64,000 bases of DNA, from NCBI GenBank assembly GCA_049315325.1, contig JBMOKJ010000007.1:91247-155246 (forward strand). Direction: 5' to 3'. This document shows, piece after piece, positions 35,212-44,138 of this stretch. Source of the DNA: CAXXIC01 sp049315325. Its GTDB lineage: Bacteria > Bacteroidota > Bacteroidia > Bacteroidales > UBA7332. A model generated the notes under the pieces. It searched no databases, had not been told where the DNA came from, and worked only from the letters and a program-made list of their open reading frames with translations. Made by a program: the position numbers and the translations under genes. Position 1 is the stretch's first letter; each line of letters begins with the position of its first letter.

Positions 35212-36468
35212 CTACACCATTCGCATCAAAAAGCGGGCGATACGTCGAGTGCGTTGCGATAGCATAATCGATCGCCCTGCTGTGGTTTCGTTGACGATTG
35301 CATCGTTGGTGCCACGTATGGTCAGTAGTTCGAGGCTTTCGTTGTAGCTCACCTTAAAGTCGTTGCCCAGTTCATCAATCGCCGCATTGAGGTAGCGGGT
35401 ATTATCCACACAAACAGAGATACTGACAGCAGAACTCTGAATCAACGAGATTTTGAGTCGGTGCTTGTGAAAAACGACAAACGCTTTCGATAGGCTCTCT
35501 TCCAACACAAAGGAGAAATCGCGCGGACGAACGGTAACAAGCACCAGATTCTTGCGCAAAATCAGCACTGGCACATCAATTGGCTTGGCTACAGTCGATT
35601 TAATGACCGAACCAGCTTCTGTTGGCGCAGAAAAAGGACGCACAAAGAGTGGAATCTGCTTGTTTTCGAGTGGTTTAATGGTTTTGGGGTGGATAATCTG
35701 CGCACCGCTGTAAGCCAATTCTACGGCATCGTAGTAGGTGAGCTCGGGAATGTGAACGGTGTTTTCGAAGATACGCGGATCGGCATTCAGAATGCCAGGG
35801 ACATCTTTCCAGATGGTCACACTCTCAGCATCGAGTAGATTTCCTACCACCGCGGCGGTGTAGTCAGATCCTTCGCGCCCGAGGGTGGTTGGGTCGCCTT
35901 TGGAGTTGGAACCTATAAAACCTTGCCCAACGTATATTCGATGCTCCTTGAAATCGGCTGCTGCCTTCATTCTAATGGCCGATTCGTCCATTCGGATATT
36001 GGCTTCGCGGAAATTGCTGTCGGTCATCAACAGTTGACGCATATCCAACCAGCAATTGTGCACGCCGCTATCTTCGAGAAATGCAGAAACAATGGTGGTG
36101 GAAATCACCTCGCCATAAGAGACCAAGTGGTCGTAGCATCGGTCGTAATCATCGCCAACTTCTTGCGAGATATATGCTTTCATCGTGTCGAAAAGTGGTG
36201 CCACCGCCTGAAAACCTTTTTCGGGATACCTGAAAAGCTCGCGGATAATATCGGAGTGATAAGTCTCTACTTCAGCAAGTTTAGCAAGCGACAAGGCTTT
36301 TTCTGCCTTCATAAAATGCTCTAAAACTTCCTCTAAAGCGTTGGTTGTTTTCCCCATTGCCGATACGACGACAAAGAGGTTGCCATCGATCGACGACACT
36401 ATTTTGACGATATTTCTGATTCCATCGGCTGATTTAACCGATGCACCACCAAATTTGTAAACTTTCAT
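35212..36468 (-). CDS. lysC: Aspartokinase (monofunctional)
   Basis: 418 residues. KVYKFGGASVKSADGIR at the N-terminus and GREGSDYTAAVVGNLLDAE form the kinase active site. Two ACT-type regulatory stretches follow (about 300-418). It lacks the homoserine dehydrogenase part of ThrA at 4232, so it likely feeds lysine, DAP and methionine. ASV in place of the usual TSV in KFGGTSV is a common variant in Bacteroidetes. Allosteric effector unknown. Confidence 0.93.
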   Translation of the reverse strand: MKVYKFGGASVKSADGIRNIVKIVSSIDGNLFVVVSAMGKTTNALEEVLEHFMKAEKALSLAKLAEVETYHSDIIRELFRYPEKGFQAVAPLFDTMKAYISQEVGDDYDRCYDHLVSYGEVISTTIVSAFLEDSGVHNCWLDMRQLLMTDSNFREANIRMDESAIRMKAAADFKEHRIYVGQGFIGSNSKGDPTTLGREGSDYTAAVVGNLLDAESVTIWKDVPGILNADPRIFENTVHIPELTYYDAVELAYSGAQIIHPKTIKPLENKQIPLFVRPFSAPTEAGSVIKSTVAKPIDVPVLILRKNLVLVTVRPRDFSFVLEESLSKAFVVFHKHRLKISLIQSSAVSISVCVDNTRYLNAAIDELGNDFKVSYNESLELLTIRGTNDAIVNETTAGRSIMLSQRTRRIARFLMRMV

Positions 36469-36641
36469 ACTATTTCTTCATGTAAATTCAACAAAACAAA
36501 GTTATGATTTTTGTCGAACTTGCAAATCGAACTTTGAAAATTCTTTTGATGAATAGTGGTATTATCGTGCGAAATAAATCGAGTAAGTAAGTTTGGAAGT
36601 TTAGGGAGTGAAATAATGTCACATTTACGGTTAACGACTAT

Positions 36642-36755
36642 GCCCCTAAATCCCCTAAAGGGGACTTAGATATTCTACTGTAATTATTTGTATGTCAATG
36701 ATTAACTTTTCAAAATACAACCTCAGCTACAGTCCCCTTTAGGGGATTTAGGGGC
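36642..36755. repeat. Perfect 25-bp inverted repeat flanking 64 bp
   Basis: A 25-base unit at 36642-36666 (GCCCCTAAATCCCCTAAAGG then GGACT) returns as its exact complement at 36731-36755. Each arm is itself partly palindromic (CCCCTAAAGGGG). The 64 bases between are AT-rich and non-coding. The layout is that of a very small inverted-repeat element. Confidence 0.75.
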
Positions 36756-36814
36756 TTTTGAATTCGACATTATAGTTGTCTTATAACTCAATAGGTTAGT
36801 CGCCTAAATAAGCA

Positions 36815-36995
36815 TTTCGCTACCGCGGGTCTTGCTTTTTTTTGGCGCAAAAAAAAGTAAGCAAAAAAAACATAGTCGAAATAACTCGCTCAATCGTCCA
36901 AATAGCTTATTTCCATTGTTTAAACAATGGAAGTTGGACTCACTCACTCTACAAGATTTCGACGTTTGGTATTTGTGCTTGTCCCCACTGGGACT
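36815..36995 (+). repeat. 181-bp structured dispersed element, copy 3
   Basis: Nearly identical to copy 5 apart from a few bases. The apex is the perfect palindrome TTCCATTGTTTAAACAATGG plus AA. TAAGCATTT occurs directly to its left (36809-36817) and again just to its right (about 37004-37012), a possible 9-bp target duplication seen in this copy only. Confidence 0.85.
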
Positions 36996-37072
36996 TTCGA
37001 TTAAGCATTTATTTGAGTTTCAAATTCGTCTAATTTTTATAAATAACCACACTAACCCATTTTAAGGCACAA

Positions 37073-37098
37073 AAAAAGCCATCCTAAGATGGCTTTTT
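37073..37098 (-). terminator. Terminator of the thioredoxin-fold gene
   Basis: AAAAAGCCATC (37073-37083) pairs with GATGGCTTTTT (37088-37098), 11 bp with loop CTAA. On the minus strand it is followed by T-rich sequence. Confidence 0.8.
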
Positions 37099-37101
37099 AA
37101 A

Positions 37102-37596
37102 TTAATTCAAGATTTCTTCTAATTTTTGAGGTGAGACATCTTTCGCTACAATCACACCATTTGGATCAATCAGGTAATTCGCATACCCATTTGCAAGGCT
37201 ATATGTTCGAAAGATTTCGGAATTTGTACCCTCTTCTACAAAATATTGATTTGAAGTGGAAATTCCATCGGTGCGTAAGGTTTCGTCGAAAATCAACTTC
37301 TGCGAGTCGAACGAGAACGAAGCCATCTGCACACGCTCAGCGTAGTGCTTTGAAATTGAGTTGTGCATCAGCAAGTTGGTCATGCGCGACTGTCCGTCGT
37401 AGGCTGCCCAAAACTGGAGCAACAGATAGTGACCGTGCATGCTGCTTAGCAACTCTTTTCCTGTTTTGTCAATCTGAATGGCGGGAGCGGTGCTTCCGGG
37501 TGTCAGCCCAATTTCTGGGAGTGAATCTTTCGCCACATAAGCGGTTGACGGAATCAGTATCAACAAAAGCAAGAACAGGTTTTTGAAAGAACGCAT
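37102..37596 (-). CDS. Secreted thioredoxin-fold (TlpA/AhpC-like) protein lacking CxxC
   Basis: 164 residues with a signal peptide (about 1-22, NLFLLLLILIPSTAYVA). The core shows GLTPGSTAPAI, then LLLQFWAAYDGQSRM, where a redox thioredoxin-fold protein has W-x-x-W-C-x-x-C. Further family features are YLIDPNGVIVAKDVSPQKLEEIL at the C-terminus (the cis-Pro-to-end part of the fold). There is no cysteine in the mature protein, so it cannot be a disulphide oxidoreductase. A structural or binding role is likelier. It is a single gene with its own terminator. Confidence 0.75.
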   Translation of the reverse strand: MRSFKNLFLLLLILIPSTAYVAKDSLPEIGLTPGSTAPAIQIDKTGKELLSSMHGHYLLLQFWAAYDGQSRMTNLLMHNSISKHYAERVQMASFSFDSQKLIFDETLRTDGISTSNQYFVEEGTNSEIFRTYSLANGYANYLIDPNGVIVAKDVSPQKLEEILN

Positions 37597-37835
37597 AAAT
37601 TTTGGTTTTCGTTACACAAAAAGTCTATGAGCGAAAAAAAATAACGCCAATAAACTTCGCAGATTTTCTGCTACAGAAAAGGTAAATCATTATAAATGAG
37701 CACCATTTCAGGTCTTTGAACCAATGCAAAGATGACTCGAATGAGTCAGACAACCAAATTTTATGCTTTTTTTATGATAAAACAGAGCCATTTAACGGTT
37801 TTAGAAGCGCCAAATGTTAAAAAATCAGTACGAAT

Positions 37836-38135
37836 TTAGAAATAATAGTCCACACACGCTCTCGATTCGAGGTGTTCGCGTATTTTAACAGCTACAGCTA
37901 CGTGTTCGGGATGTTTGGCGTAAACATCCACATCTTCCAACGTATCAAATTCAGACACCAAACAGAAATCGAAAGCCTCAGCAGGATTGGCATTGATACC
38001 GACTTCCATGCTCTTGAGCACATCGATTTTGCTCAACAACGACTCTAAACCAAGTTTGATTTCAGCTAATTTTTCTGCTTTTTGCTCAGGCGTATCAAAC
38101 GCCTTCATTTTGAAGGATACAATATGTTTTACCAT
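37836..38135 (-). CDS. Dabb-family (stress-responsive A/B barrel) protein
   Basis: 99 residues, one Dabb (dimeric alpha-beta barrel, Dabb) domain: MVKHIVSFKMK at the start, SMEVGINANPAEAFDFCLVSEF in the middle (with the usual hydrophobic strand pattern) and YAKHPEHVAVAVKI near the end. These form dimers; bacterial members have no agreed function. The protein is cytoplasmic and the gene is monocistronic. Confidence 0.9.
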   Translation of the reverse strand: MVKHIVSFKMKAFDTPEQKAEKLAEIKLGLESLLSKIDVLKSMEVGINANPAEAFDFCLVSEFDTLEDVDVYAKHPEHVAVAVKIREHLESRACVDYYF

Positions 38136-38411
38136 CGGGAATTGAATTATGAAACAATACGAACTAAATTAATTTTCGTCGCAAAGTTATAAAATTTGCC
38201 GTAAATAGAGCCATTTGAGCAGGTTTCGAACTAACATTTTGTTGCAACAATCGTGAGCCAAACATATTTTCATTCTGAATTATCGGAACAACTGAAAATG
38301 TTTCTTTCAAATTAATTTTGAAATATTATCTTTGCAATAAGAACGTATGAGTCTATTACGTTTAGGTGGCTATTTTGAAAAGAAGATAATCAATTCAAAT
38401 ACTGAATCTTT
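38136..38411. other. Intergenic with a -7 match but no clear gene
   Basis: TATCTTTG at 38327-38334 is an exact -7 match on the plus strand. It is followed by an ATG at 38347 opening a 38-codon frame that runs into copy 4 of the 181-bp element. I do not accept that frame as a gene; the promoter more likely serves the ROK kinase gene at 38684 by reading through copy 4. Confidence 0.4.
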
Positions 38412-38590
38412 AGTCCCAGTGGGGACAAACACAAATACCAAGCGTCGAAATCTTGTAGAGTGAGTGAGTCCAACAACGATTATTCTACTAATGGTAGTAT
38501 GATGTATGGACGATTGAGCGAGTTATTTCGACTATGTTTTTTTTGCTTACTTTTTTTTGCGCCAAAAAAAAGCAAGACCCGCGGTAGCGT
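38412..38590 (-). repeat. 181-bp structured dispersed element, copy 4 (reverse orientation)
   Basis: The only copy on the minus strand. Conserved arms as in the others; the apex (CATACATCATACTACCATTA and on) is unrelated in sequence to the others yet still lies between CGTCCA and TTGGAC. The outer flanks CTTTA and TAAAG pair. Confidence 0.85.
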
Positions 38591-38683
38591 AAAGCTCGTT
38601 ATCATGACAATTCTTTCATAAAACGACTAACCCGCATATTTCGATATGAAACCGAATAAATTAACTCTAATAATAAAAGAAAA

Positions 38684-39646
38684 ATGGAAAAACCGTATGT
38701 AATTGGTATCGACATGGGCGGTACAGGCACCAAATTTGGAATTGTGGATACAATGGGAAATATCTTAGGCCAAGGCTCAATTCCAACACCAGATTATCCC
38801 GAAATCAATGACTACATCGACGCACTCTACGAAGGATTGCTTCCTCTGATTGAAGAGGTTGGGGGTGTTTCACAAATCAAAGGCATCGGAATCGGTGCGC
38901 CAAACGGTAATTACTACACTTCATCCATCGAATTTGCGCCAAACCTACCTTGGAAGGGTGTTGTCCCCTTAGGAAGTTTATTGAAAGCGAAATTTCAGCT
39001 TCCAGCGGTAGTCACAAACGATGCCAATGCTGCAGCAATTGGTGAAATGACCTACGGTGTAGCACGCGGAATGAAAAACTTTATCATCATCACGCTCGGA
39101 ACTGGTGTGGGTAGTGGTATCGTAATCAACGGCGACTTGGTGTATGGACACGATGGTTTTGCTGGGGAATTGGGTCACGTGACGATACGACGTAACAATG
39201 GTCGACTATGCGGATGTGGTAAGAAAGGATGTCTCGAAACTTACGCTTCAGCAACTGGTGTGGCACGCACTGCACGCGAAATAATGGAAACTAGTACAGA
39301 AAAAAGTGCATTACGCAAATTAGACGTGGATAAAATCACCTCGAAAGATGTGTATGATGCAGCAATCTTAGGCGACAAAGTAGCGATTGAAATTTTCAAA
39401 ACGACTGGAAATATTCTGGGAGAAGCATTTGCCGATTTCGTAGCATTCTCAGCACCTGAGGCTATTGTATTGTTTGGCGGTTTGGCTCAAGCCGGTGATT
39501 TGATTCTGAAACCAATCAAAGACGGACTAGACAACAACGTACTTCCAATTTGGAGAGGCAAAATAAAAGTGCTTCCATCAAATCTCAAAGCGAGTGATGC
39601 TGCTATCCTTGGCGCAAGCGCATTGGGCTGGGAAGGAAAAGAGTAA
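38684..39646 (+). CDS. ROK-family sugar kinase (glucokinase-like)
   Basis: 320 residues. ATP phosphate loop GIDMGGTGTKFG at 8-19. Catalytic Asp113 in TNDANAAAIGE, second phosphate loop TLGTGVGSGIVING, and the zinc site His165 (GELGHVTI) with Cys176, Cys178 and Cys183 (CGCGKKGC). All catalytic and zinc residues are intact, so it is a kinase and not a ROK repressor; no N-terminal HTH is present. Glucose or another hexose is the likely substrate. It has a terminator at 39704-39736. Confidence 0.92.
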   Translation: MEKPYVIGIDMGGTGTKFGIVDTMGNILGQGSIPTPDYPEINDYIDALYEGLLPLIEEVGGVSQIKGIGIGAPNGNYYTSSIEFAPNLPWKGVVPLGSLLKAKFQLPAVVTNDANAAAIGEMTYGVARGMKNFIIITLGTGVGSGIVINGDLVYGHDGFAGELGHVTIRRNNGRLCGCGKKGCLETYASATGVARTAREIMETSTEKSALRKLDVDKITSKDVYDAAILGDKVAIEIFKTTGNILGEAFADFVAFSAPEAIVLFGGLAQAGDLILKPIKDGLDNNVLPIWRGKIKVLPSNLKASDAAILGASALGWEGKE

Positions 39647-39703
39647 CTTCGACAAGACTGCCTGACGGCATTCAAGCTCAATAACCTTGTTATAATAATA
39701 TGT

Positions 39704-39736
39704 AATCCCCAAAGCAAAATGTTTTGGGGATTTTTT
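39704..39736 (+). terminator. Terminator of the ROK kinase gene
   Basis: AATCCCCAAA (39704-39713) pairs with TTTGGGGATT (39723-39732), followed by a T-run. Confidence 0.85.
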
Positions 39737-39789
39737 AATCAAACTTTCGGATTTTCCAGAAATTTAGTTCATATTTGCATTACCAATCT

Positions 39790-39862
39790 GCGGAAATAGC
39801 TCAGTTGGTAGAGCATCAGCTTCCCAAGCTGAGGGTCGCGGGTTCGAGTCCCGTTTTCCGCT
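39790..39862 (+). tRNA. tRNA-Gly (anticodon CCC)
   Basis: 73 nt. Acceptor GCGGAAA pairs with TTTCCGC, discriminator T. D-arm GCTCAGTTGGTAGAGC; anticodon stem TCAGC/GCTGA with loop TTCCCAA, so CCC at 34-36; T-arm GCGGGTTCGAGTCCCGT. CCA not encoded. A -7-like CATATTTG (39770-39777) lies just upstream. Confidence 0.96.
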
Positions 39863-39871
39863 CAAAAACAC

Positions 39872-39912
39872 AAGCCCCGAAGGTGCAGCGATTGTCGCTT
39901 CTTTCGGGGCTT
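39872..39912 (-). terminator. Terminator of kbl
   Basis: AAGCCCCGAA (39872-39881) pairs with TTCGGGGCTT (39903-39912). On the minus strand it is followed by GTGTTTTTG, so it most likely ends kbl (stop at 39934). It may also stop tRNA-Gly transcripts. Confidence 0.75.
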
Positions 39913-39933
39913 CTATCTCTCTGAGTTTAGATC

Positions 39934-41121
39934 TTACAAAACGCCCAACTCCGTTCCGACCTTTACAAATGCAGCGACAGCCTTTTCGAGGTGAGCACGA
40001 CTGTGCGCTGCAGAGAGCTGCACACGAATGCGTGCCTGATCTTTCGGCACAACGGGATAGAAGAAACCAATGACATAAATACCTTCATCAAGAAGCTTTA
40101 GAGCAAATGTTTGCGACAATTTTGCGTCGTAGAGCATTACCGCACATATAGAGGATTTCGTTGGTTTCAGATCGAATCCGGCTTGTGTCATTTGCTCGAC
40201 AAAGTAGGCTGTATTTTGGTGAAGTCGCTCCTGCCATTCGTTGGATTGCTCCATCATTTCGAACATACGAATTCCTGCCGTAACCACAGCAGGAGGCAAC
40301 GAATTGGAAAACAGATAAGGTCTTGAACGCTGGCGCAATAGATCGATAATCTCTTTTTTCCCGGTCGTAAATCCCCCAACGGCTCCGCCAAAAGCCTTGC
40401 CAAGCGTGCCAGTGATGATATCGACCTGACCACGAATATTGTGCAACTCGGTCACTCCCCTGCCCGTTTGTCCAACCACACCGGCAGAATGACATTCGTC
40501 AACCATCACGAGCGCGTCGTATTTCTCGGCCAATGCAACAATTTTATCCATAGGAGCCACATTGCCATCCATCGAAAAAACGCCGTCGGTGGCAATGATA
40601 CGAAATCGATGATTTTGAGCAGCTTGCAGTTGTTTTTCCAAATCAGCCATATCTGCATTCGCATAGCGATATCGAGCGGATTTGCAAAGGCGCACTCCAT
40701 CAATTATTGATGCGTGATTGAGCGAATCCGAAATAATCGCATCCTCTTCTCCAAAGAGTGGTTCGAACACACCGCCGTTGGCATCGAAACAGGCAGCATA
40801 CAGAATCGTATCTTCTGTCTCAAAGAAATCCGCAATTTTCCGTTCCAGAATTTTATGAATATCCTGTGTTCCACAAATGAATCGCACGGACGACATGCCC
40901 AATCCACGCTCTGTCAAGCCTTCGTGAGCAGCTTTTATGAGTTCTGGATGGTCTGACATGCCTAAATAATTATTGGCACAAAAATTAATTACCTCACTGC
41001 CATCGTTCAATGTAATCACCGCATTCTGCGGACTGCTGATGATGCGTTCCGATTTGTAAAGACCATTTTGTTGAATCTCCGATAGCTCATTTTGTAGATG
41101 TGCCTTAAATTTTCCGTACAT
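39934..41121 (-). CDS. kbl: Glycine C-acetyltransferase (2-amino-3-ketobutyrate CoA ligase)
   Basis: 395 residues of the alpha-oxoamine synthase family. PLP Lys242 is in TGTLGKAFGGAVGG; other contacts are His136 (SLNHASIIDG), Asp208 and His211 (VMVDECHSAGVVG). FCANNYLGMSDHPE at the start is Kbl-like. It cleaves 2-amino-3-ketobutyrate with CoA to glycine and acetyl-CoA. The divergent neighbour at 41300 encodes the SDR-type threonine dehydrogenase, which makes its substrate, so the two form a threonine-catabolic pair around a 178-base shared promoter region. Confidence 0.95.
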   Translation of the reverse strand: MYGKFKAHLQNELSEIQQNGLYKSERIISSPQNAVITLNDGSEVINFCANNYLGMSDHPELIKAAHEGLTERGLGMSSVRFICGTQDIHKILERKIADFFETEDTILYAACFDANGGVFEPLFGEEDAIISDSLNHASIIDGVRLCKSARYRYANADMADLEKQLQAAQNHRFRIIATDGVFSMDGNVAPMDKIVALAEKYDALVMVDECHSAGVVGQTGRGVTELHNIRGQVDIITGTLGKAFGGAVGGFTTGKKEIIDLLRQRSRPYLFSNSLPPAVVTAGIRMFEMMEQSNEWQERLHQNTAYFVEQMTQAGFDLKPTKSSICAVMLYDAKLSQTFALKLLDEGIYVIGFFYPVVPKDQARIRVQLSAAHSRAHLEKAVAAFVKVGTELGVL

Positions 41122-41284
41122 ACTCCTTTAATTTTAGTGAAACACGACCGAAATTACACATTTATTTCTACTTTTACACAAAATGTTTGTGAATTTTCGA
41201 AGCGATTATACTACTTCGGAGTGGGAATTTCAAACTGTTATCAAAACCTTTTAGCGAGAGATAGTTTATCCGATTTTCAGACCA

Positions 41285-41292
41285 TATATTTG
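41285..41292 (+). promoter_or_regulatory. -7 promoter element of the threonine dehydrogenase gene
   Basis: TATATTTG, exact TAnnTTTG, only 7 bases before the ATG at 41300. The message would be leaderless or nearly so. Confidence 0.6.
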
Positions 41293-41299
41293 TGATTTC

Positions 41300-42262
41300 A
41301 TGAAAAAGATTTTAGTGACTGGCGCGCTCGGTCAGATTGGCTCAGAATTATCGCTTGAGTTCAATGCTCGCTACGGAAATGAGAATGTGATTGTGTCGGA
41401 CGTAATGGCTGACACCAAAGGTATCTATCCCGAAAACGTGTTTGAAATGGTAGATGTGACCGATGTGGATGGATTGGAAAAGATTATCAAACGACACAAT
41501 ATTGATACGATTATTCATTTGGCCGCCATTTTATCTGCACGGGGGGAACAAGATCCTGAATTAGCGTGGCACATCAATATCGATGGGCTTTTGAATGTGA
41601 TTCGGCTGAGCATCAAACACCACATAGATCGACTGATGGTGCCCAGTTCGATAGCCGTGTTCGGTCCACAATCTACACTCTACAATGCACCGCAAGAGAC
41701 GATTCTGAAACCCAACACGATGTATGGCATCACCAAGGTGACGGGTGAATTGTTGGCAGACTACTATTATAAGAAATACAACCTCGATTTTCGGGGCATT
41801 CGCTATCCCGGCATTATCAGCCACAAAACCATGCCCGGTGGTGGAACGACTGACTATGCGGTAGAGATTTTCTACGAAGCACTAAAGACTGGTCATTACA
41901 CCTGCTTCCTTAGCAGTGAAGCCTGTTTGCCGATGATGTATATGCCCGATTGCGTTCGCGCCACCATAGAACTGCTCGAAGCTGACCGAACATCGCTCAA
42001 ACATCGAGGAGATTACAACGTGGGTGCAATGAGCTTCACTCCCGAAGATCAAGCGGCAGAGATACGCAAATACTTACCCAATTTCACCATCGATTACCAA
42101 CCCGACTTCCGTCGCGAAATTGCCAAATACTGGCCTGCATCTGTGGACGATTCGTCTGCTTGTGCCGAATGGGGCTGGCGTCCGCAATACAATCTGGAGA
42201 TGACGGTCAAAGATATGCTGATGAACGTGGCAAAGAAGTTGGAGATTGATTTAAAATTTTAG
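41300..42262 (+). CDS. L-threonine 3-dehydrogenase, SDR (GalE-like) type
   Basis: 320 residues of the extended SDR fold. NAD motif VTGALGQIGSE at residues 6-16, LAAILSARGE, catalytic Ser in VPSSIAVFGP and the Tyr142-x3-Lys146 pair (MYGITK). The GIISHKTMPGGGTTDYAVEIF stretch is typical of the non-zinc threonine dehydrogenases known from Flavobacterium and Cupriavidus. It oxidises threonine to 2-amino-3-ketobutyrate, the Kbl substrate; kbl is divergent next to it. It is not the zinc MDR-type Tdh of E. coli. Confidence 0.9.
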   Translation: MKKILVTGALGQIGSELSLEFNARYGNENVIVSDVMADTKGIYPENVFEMVDVTDVDGLEKIIKRHNIDTIIHLAAILSARGEQDPELAWHINIDGLLNVIRLSIKHHIDRLMVPSSIAVFGPQSTLYNAPQETILKPNTMYGITKVTGELLADYYYKKYNLDFRGIRYPGIISHKTMPGGGTTDYAVEIFYEALKTGHYTCFLSSEACLPMMYMPDCVRATIELLEADRTSLKHRGDYNVGAMSFTPEDQAAEIRKYLPNFTIDYQPDFRREIAKYWPASVDDSSACAEWGWRPQYNLEMTVKDMLMNVAKKLEIDLKF

Positions 42263-42362
42263 TACAAAAAAAAAAGACTAAATCGAACATCATTACCTCT
42301 CATTTGTTTAGAATTAGTCACCCCAACCCCTCACCCCCTCAATCCCTCAATCCCTAAAAATT

Positions 42363-43544
42363 ATGGTATTCCGCATCATATTTGCAGCAATTTCGTTCCT
42401 CATCTTGTTTAATGGAATCACCGATTACTATTTCTACAAACGGGCGATTTGTAGGTTTACCGAAAAAAAATTATACAGACAACTCCATTGGGGATTAAGC
42501 TGCTTCTTTGCCTTACTCAACATTTGGTTGGTGTTTCAATTCACGAGTCCAACAGCTGACCCTGCATCGACGATTTACGTCTGGTCGATGTTTGTCTATT
42601 TTATGGTCTATCTGCCCAAAGCGACCTTTATGGTGGTTTCGCTGCCTGAATTGTATTTCAAAAAGGTGAAATTCTTATCCATCGCAGGAGCTATTTTAGG
42701 CGTTATCGTTAGTTTGATGTTCCTTTGGGGTGCTGCCTTCGGTCGATTCGATTTCGTGACACGTTCGGTGGATATTCACTCTGCAAAGCTGCCAGATAGC
42801 TTTAACAATTACAAAATTGTGCAATTTTCCGACACACACTTGGGCAATTTCGGGCACTCCGACAGAATCGTGGACGAACTGGTGGCTCGAATCAATGCCT
42901 TGCATCCTGATTTGATTGTATTTACGGGTGATTTGGTAAATACAAAAGCAAGTGAGATTGACCGTTTCAAGCAGACATTATCCAAATTGAGAGCCAAAGA
43001 TGGTGTCTATTCCATTATGGGAAATCACGATTATGGCGACTACGTGAATTGGCAGAATAAAGCGGATTACGATACGAATCTGCGCAACTTACACCAAAAA
43101 CAGGCTGATTTAGGGTGGGAATTGATTGGCAACGAACATACTTTTCTGCATCACGGCACCGACAGCATTGCGCTCATTGGTGTAGAAAACTGGGGTGAAC
43201 CGCCTTTCCACCAATACGGTAATTTAGACAAAGCGATTACAGGAATGAATTTCGATGGATTCAAGATTTTGCTTTCGCACAATCCCGAGCATTGGAGGTT
43301 AGAGGTTGCACCAAAATACGACATTGACCTTACCCTTGCAGGACATACGCATGCAGGTCAAATGGTGGTGAAACTTGGCAACGAGCGCTATTCGCCTATT
43401 GTTTTGAAATACAAAAAATGGGGTGGATATTTCGAATTGAATGGAAAGAGCCTCTATGTAAACGAAGGCATCGGCTACGTGCTGTATCCGATGCGCTTTG
43501 GTACTGGTCCAGAAATTACGGTTTTGACCTTAAAGAAAGAGTAA
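42363..43544 (+). CDS. Membrane-anchored metallophosphoesterase
   Basis: 393 residues. Four N-terminal membrane segments (about 3-17, 43-60, 72-93 and 105-125) lead into a calcineurin-like phosphoesterase. Metal and catalytic residues are Asp157 and His159 (FSDTHLG), Asp190 (VFTGDLVN), Asn221 and His222 (MGNHDYG), a His in LSHNPEH and two in LAGHTHAGQ. It is like the YkuE/LpxH-related group, and the active site should be complete. The substrate is not predictable. The 100-base gap upstream is C-rich (ACCCCAACCCCTCACCCCC). It converges with the sigma factor gene, 6 bases apart. Confidence 0.92.
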   Translation: MVFRIIFAAISFLILFNGITDYYFYKRAICRFTEKKLYRQLHWGLSCFFALLNIWLVFQFTSPTADPASTIYVWSMFVYFMVYLPKATFMVVSLPELYFKKVKFLSIAGAILGVIVSLMFLWGAAFGRFDFVTRSVDIHSAKLPDSFNNYKIVQFSDTHLGNFGHSDRIVDELVARINALHPDLIVFTGDLVNTKASEIDRFKQTLSKLRAKDGVYSIMGNHDYGDYVNWQNKADYDTNLRNLHQKQADLGWELIGNEHTFLHHGTDSIALIGVENWGEPPFHQYGNLDKAITGMNFDGFKILLSHNPEHWRLEVAPKYDIDLTLAGHTHAGQMVVKLGNERYSPIVLKYKKWGGYFELNGKSLYVNEGIGYVLYPMRFGTGPEITVLTLKKE

Positions 43545-43550
43545 CGCTGA

Positions 43551-44138
43551 TTAGTCTAAAGTCAACGATACGTTATGTTCTTGTGCGATGCGACGCATAT
43601 TGATGAGCGCATAGCGCATACGGCCTAAAGCAGTATTGATACTCACGCCTGTTTCGTCGGCAATCTCTTTGAAACTCAAATTTTTGTAGTAACGCATAAT
43701 CAACACTTCACGTTGATTGAGAGGCAATTGGCGGATTATCTTGCGAATATCGCTTTTGATTTGCAGTTTCACCATATCGTCCTCAATGGTTCCTTCGCTA
43801 AATCGGCTGCTGTTTAAGATGCCATTGTCTTCACACGAGGTAGAAAGATCATCCTTATCCTGACGGAAAAAGTCGATAATCAAGTTGTGAGCTATGCGAG
43901 TAATCCAAGCGCTGAATTTGCCATTCTCAGAATAACGGCCTTGCTTGATGGTCACAATAGCCTTCATAAACGTGTCCTGAAAAATATCTTCAGCTAGATC
44001 ACGATCACGAACGGTATAAAAAATGTAAGAAAAGATTTTTGTTTTGTGGCGAGTCAGCAATACATCAAACGCCGTGTTATCTCCTTTTGCAAATGCAACA
44101 ACCAATTGTTCATCAGTCAACTTTACTAAGTTTTTCAT
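43551..44138 (-). CDS. RNA polymerase sigma factor, ECF (sigma-70 family)
   Basis: 195 residues. Region 2 spans about 10-90 (ARHKTKIF-type helix, DRDLAEDIFQDTFMKAI, FSAWITRIAHNLIIDFFRQ). A linker of about 35 residues is followed by region 4 (LPLNQREVLIMRYYKNLSFKEIADETGVSINTALGRMRYAL). The DDL and NGILNSSRF segment between the two is longer than usual. No anti-sigma gene is adjacent (the neighbours are folC and a phosphoesterase), so the regulon cannot be guessed. It is similar to the conserved stand-alone ECF factors of Bacteroidetes. Confidence 0.93.
   Translation of the reverse strand: MKNLVKLTDEQLVVAFAKGDNTAFDVLLTRHKTKIFSYIFYTVRDRDLAEDIFQDTFMKAIVTIKQGRYSENGKFSAWITRIAHNLIIDFFRQDKDDLSTSCEDNGILNSSRFSEGTIEDDMVKLQIKSDIRKIIRQLPLNQREVLIMRYYKNLSFKEIADETGVSINTALGRMRYALINMRRIAQEHNVSLTLD

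Noticed and set aside
38347..38463. 38-codon frame after an exact -7 element
   Set aside because: Its second half is element copy 4 read backwards; no conservation can be expected and it is short.
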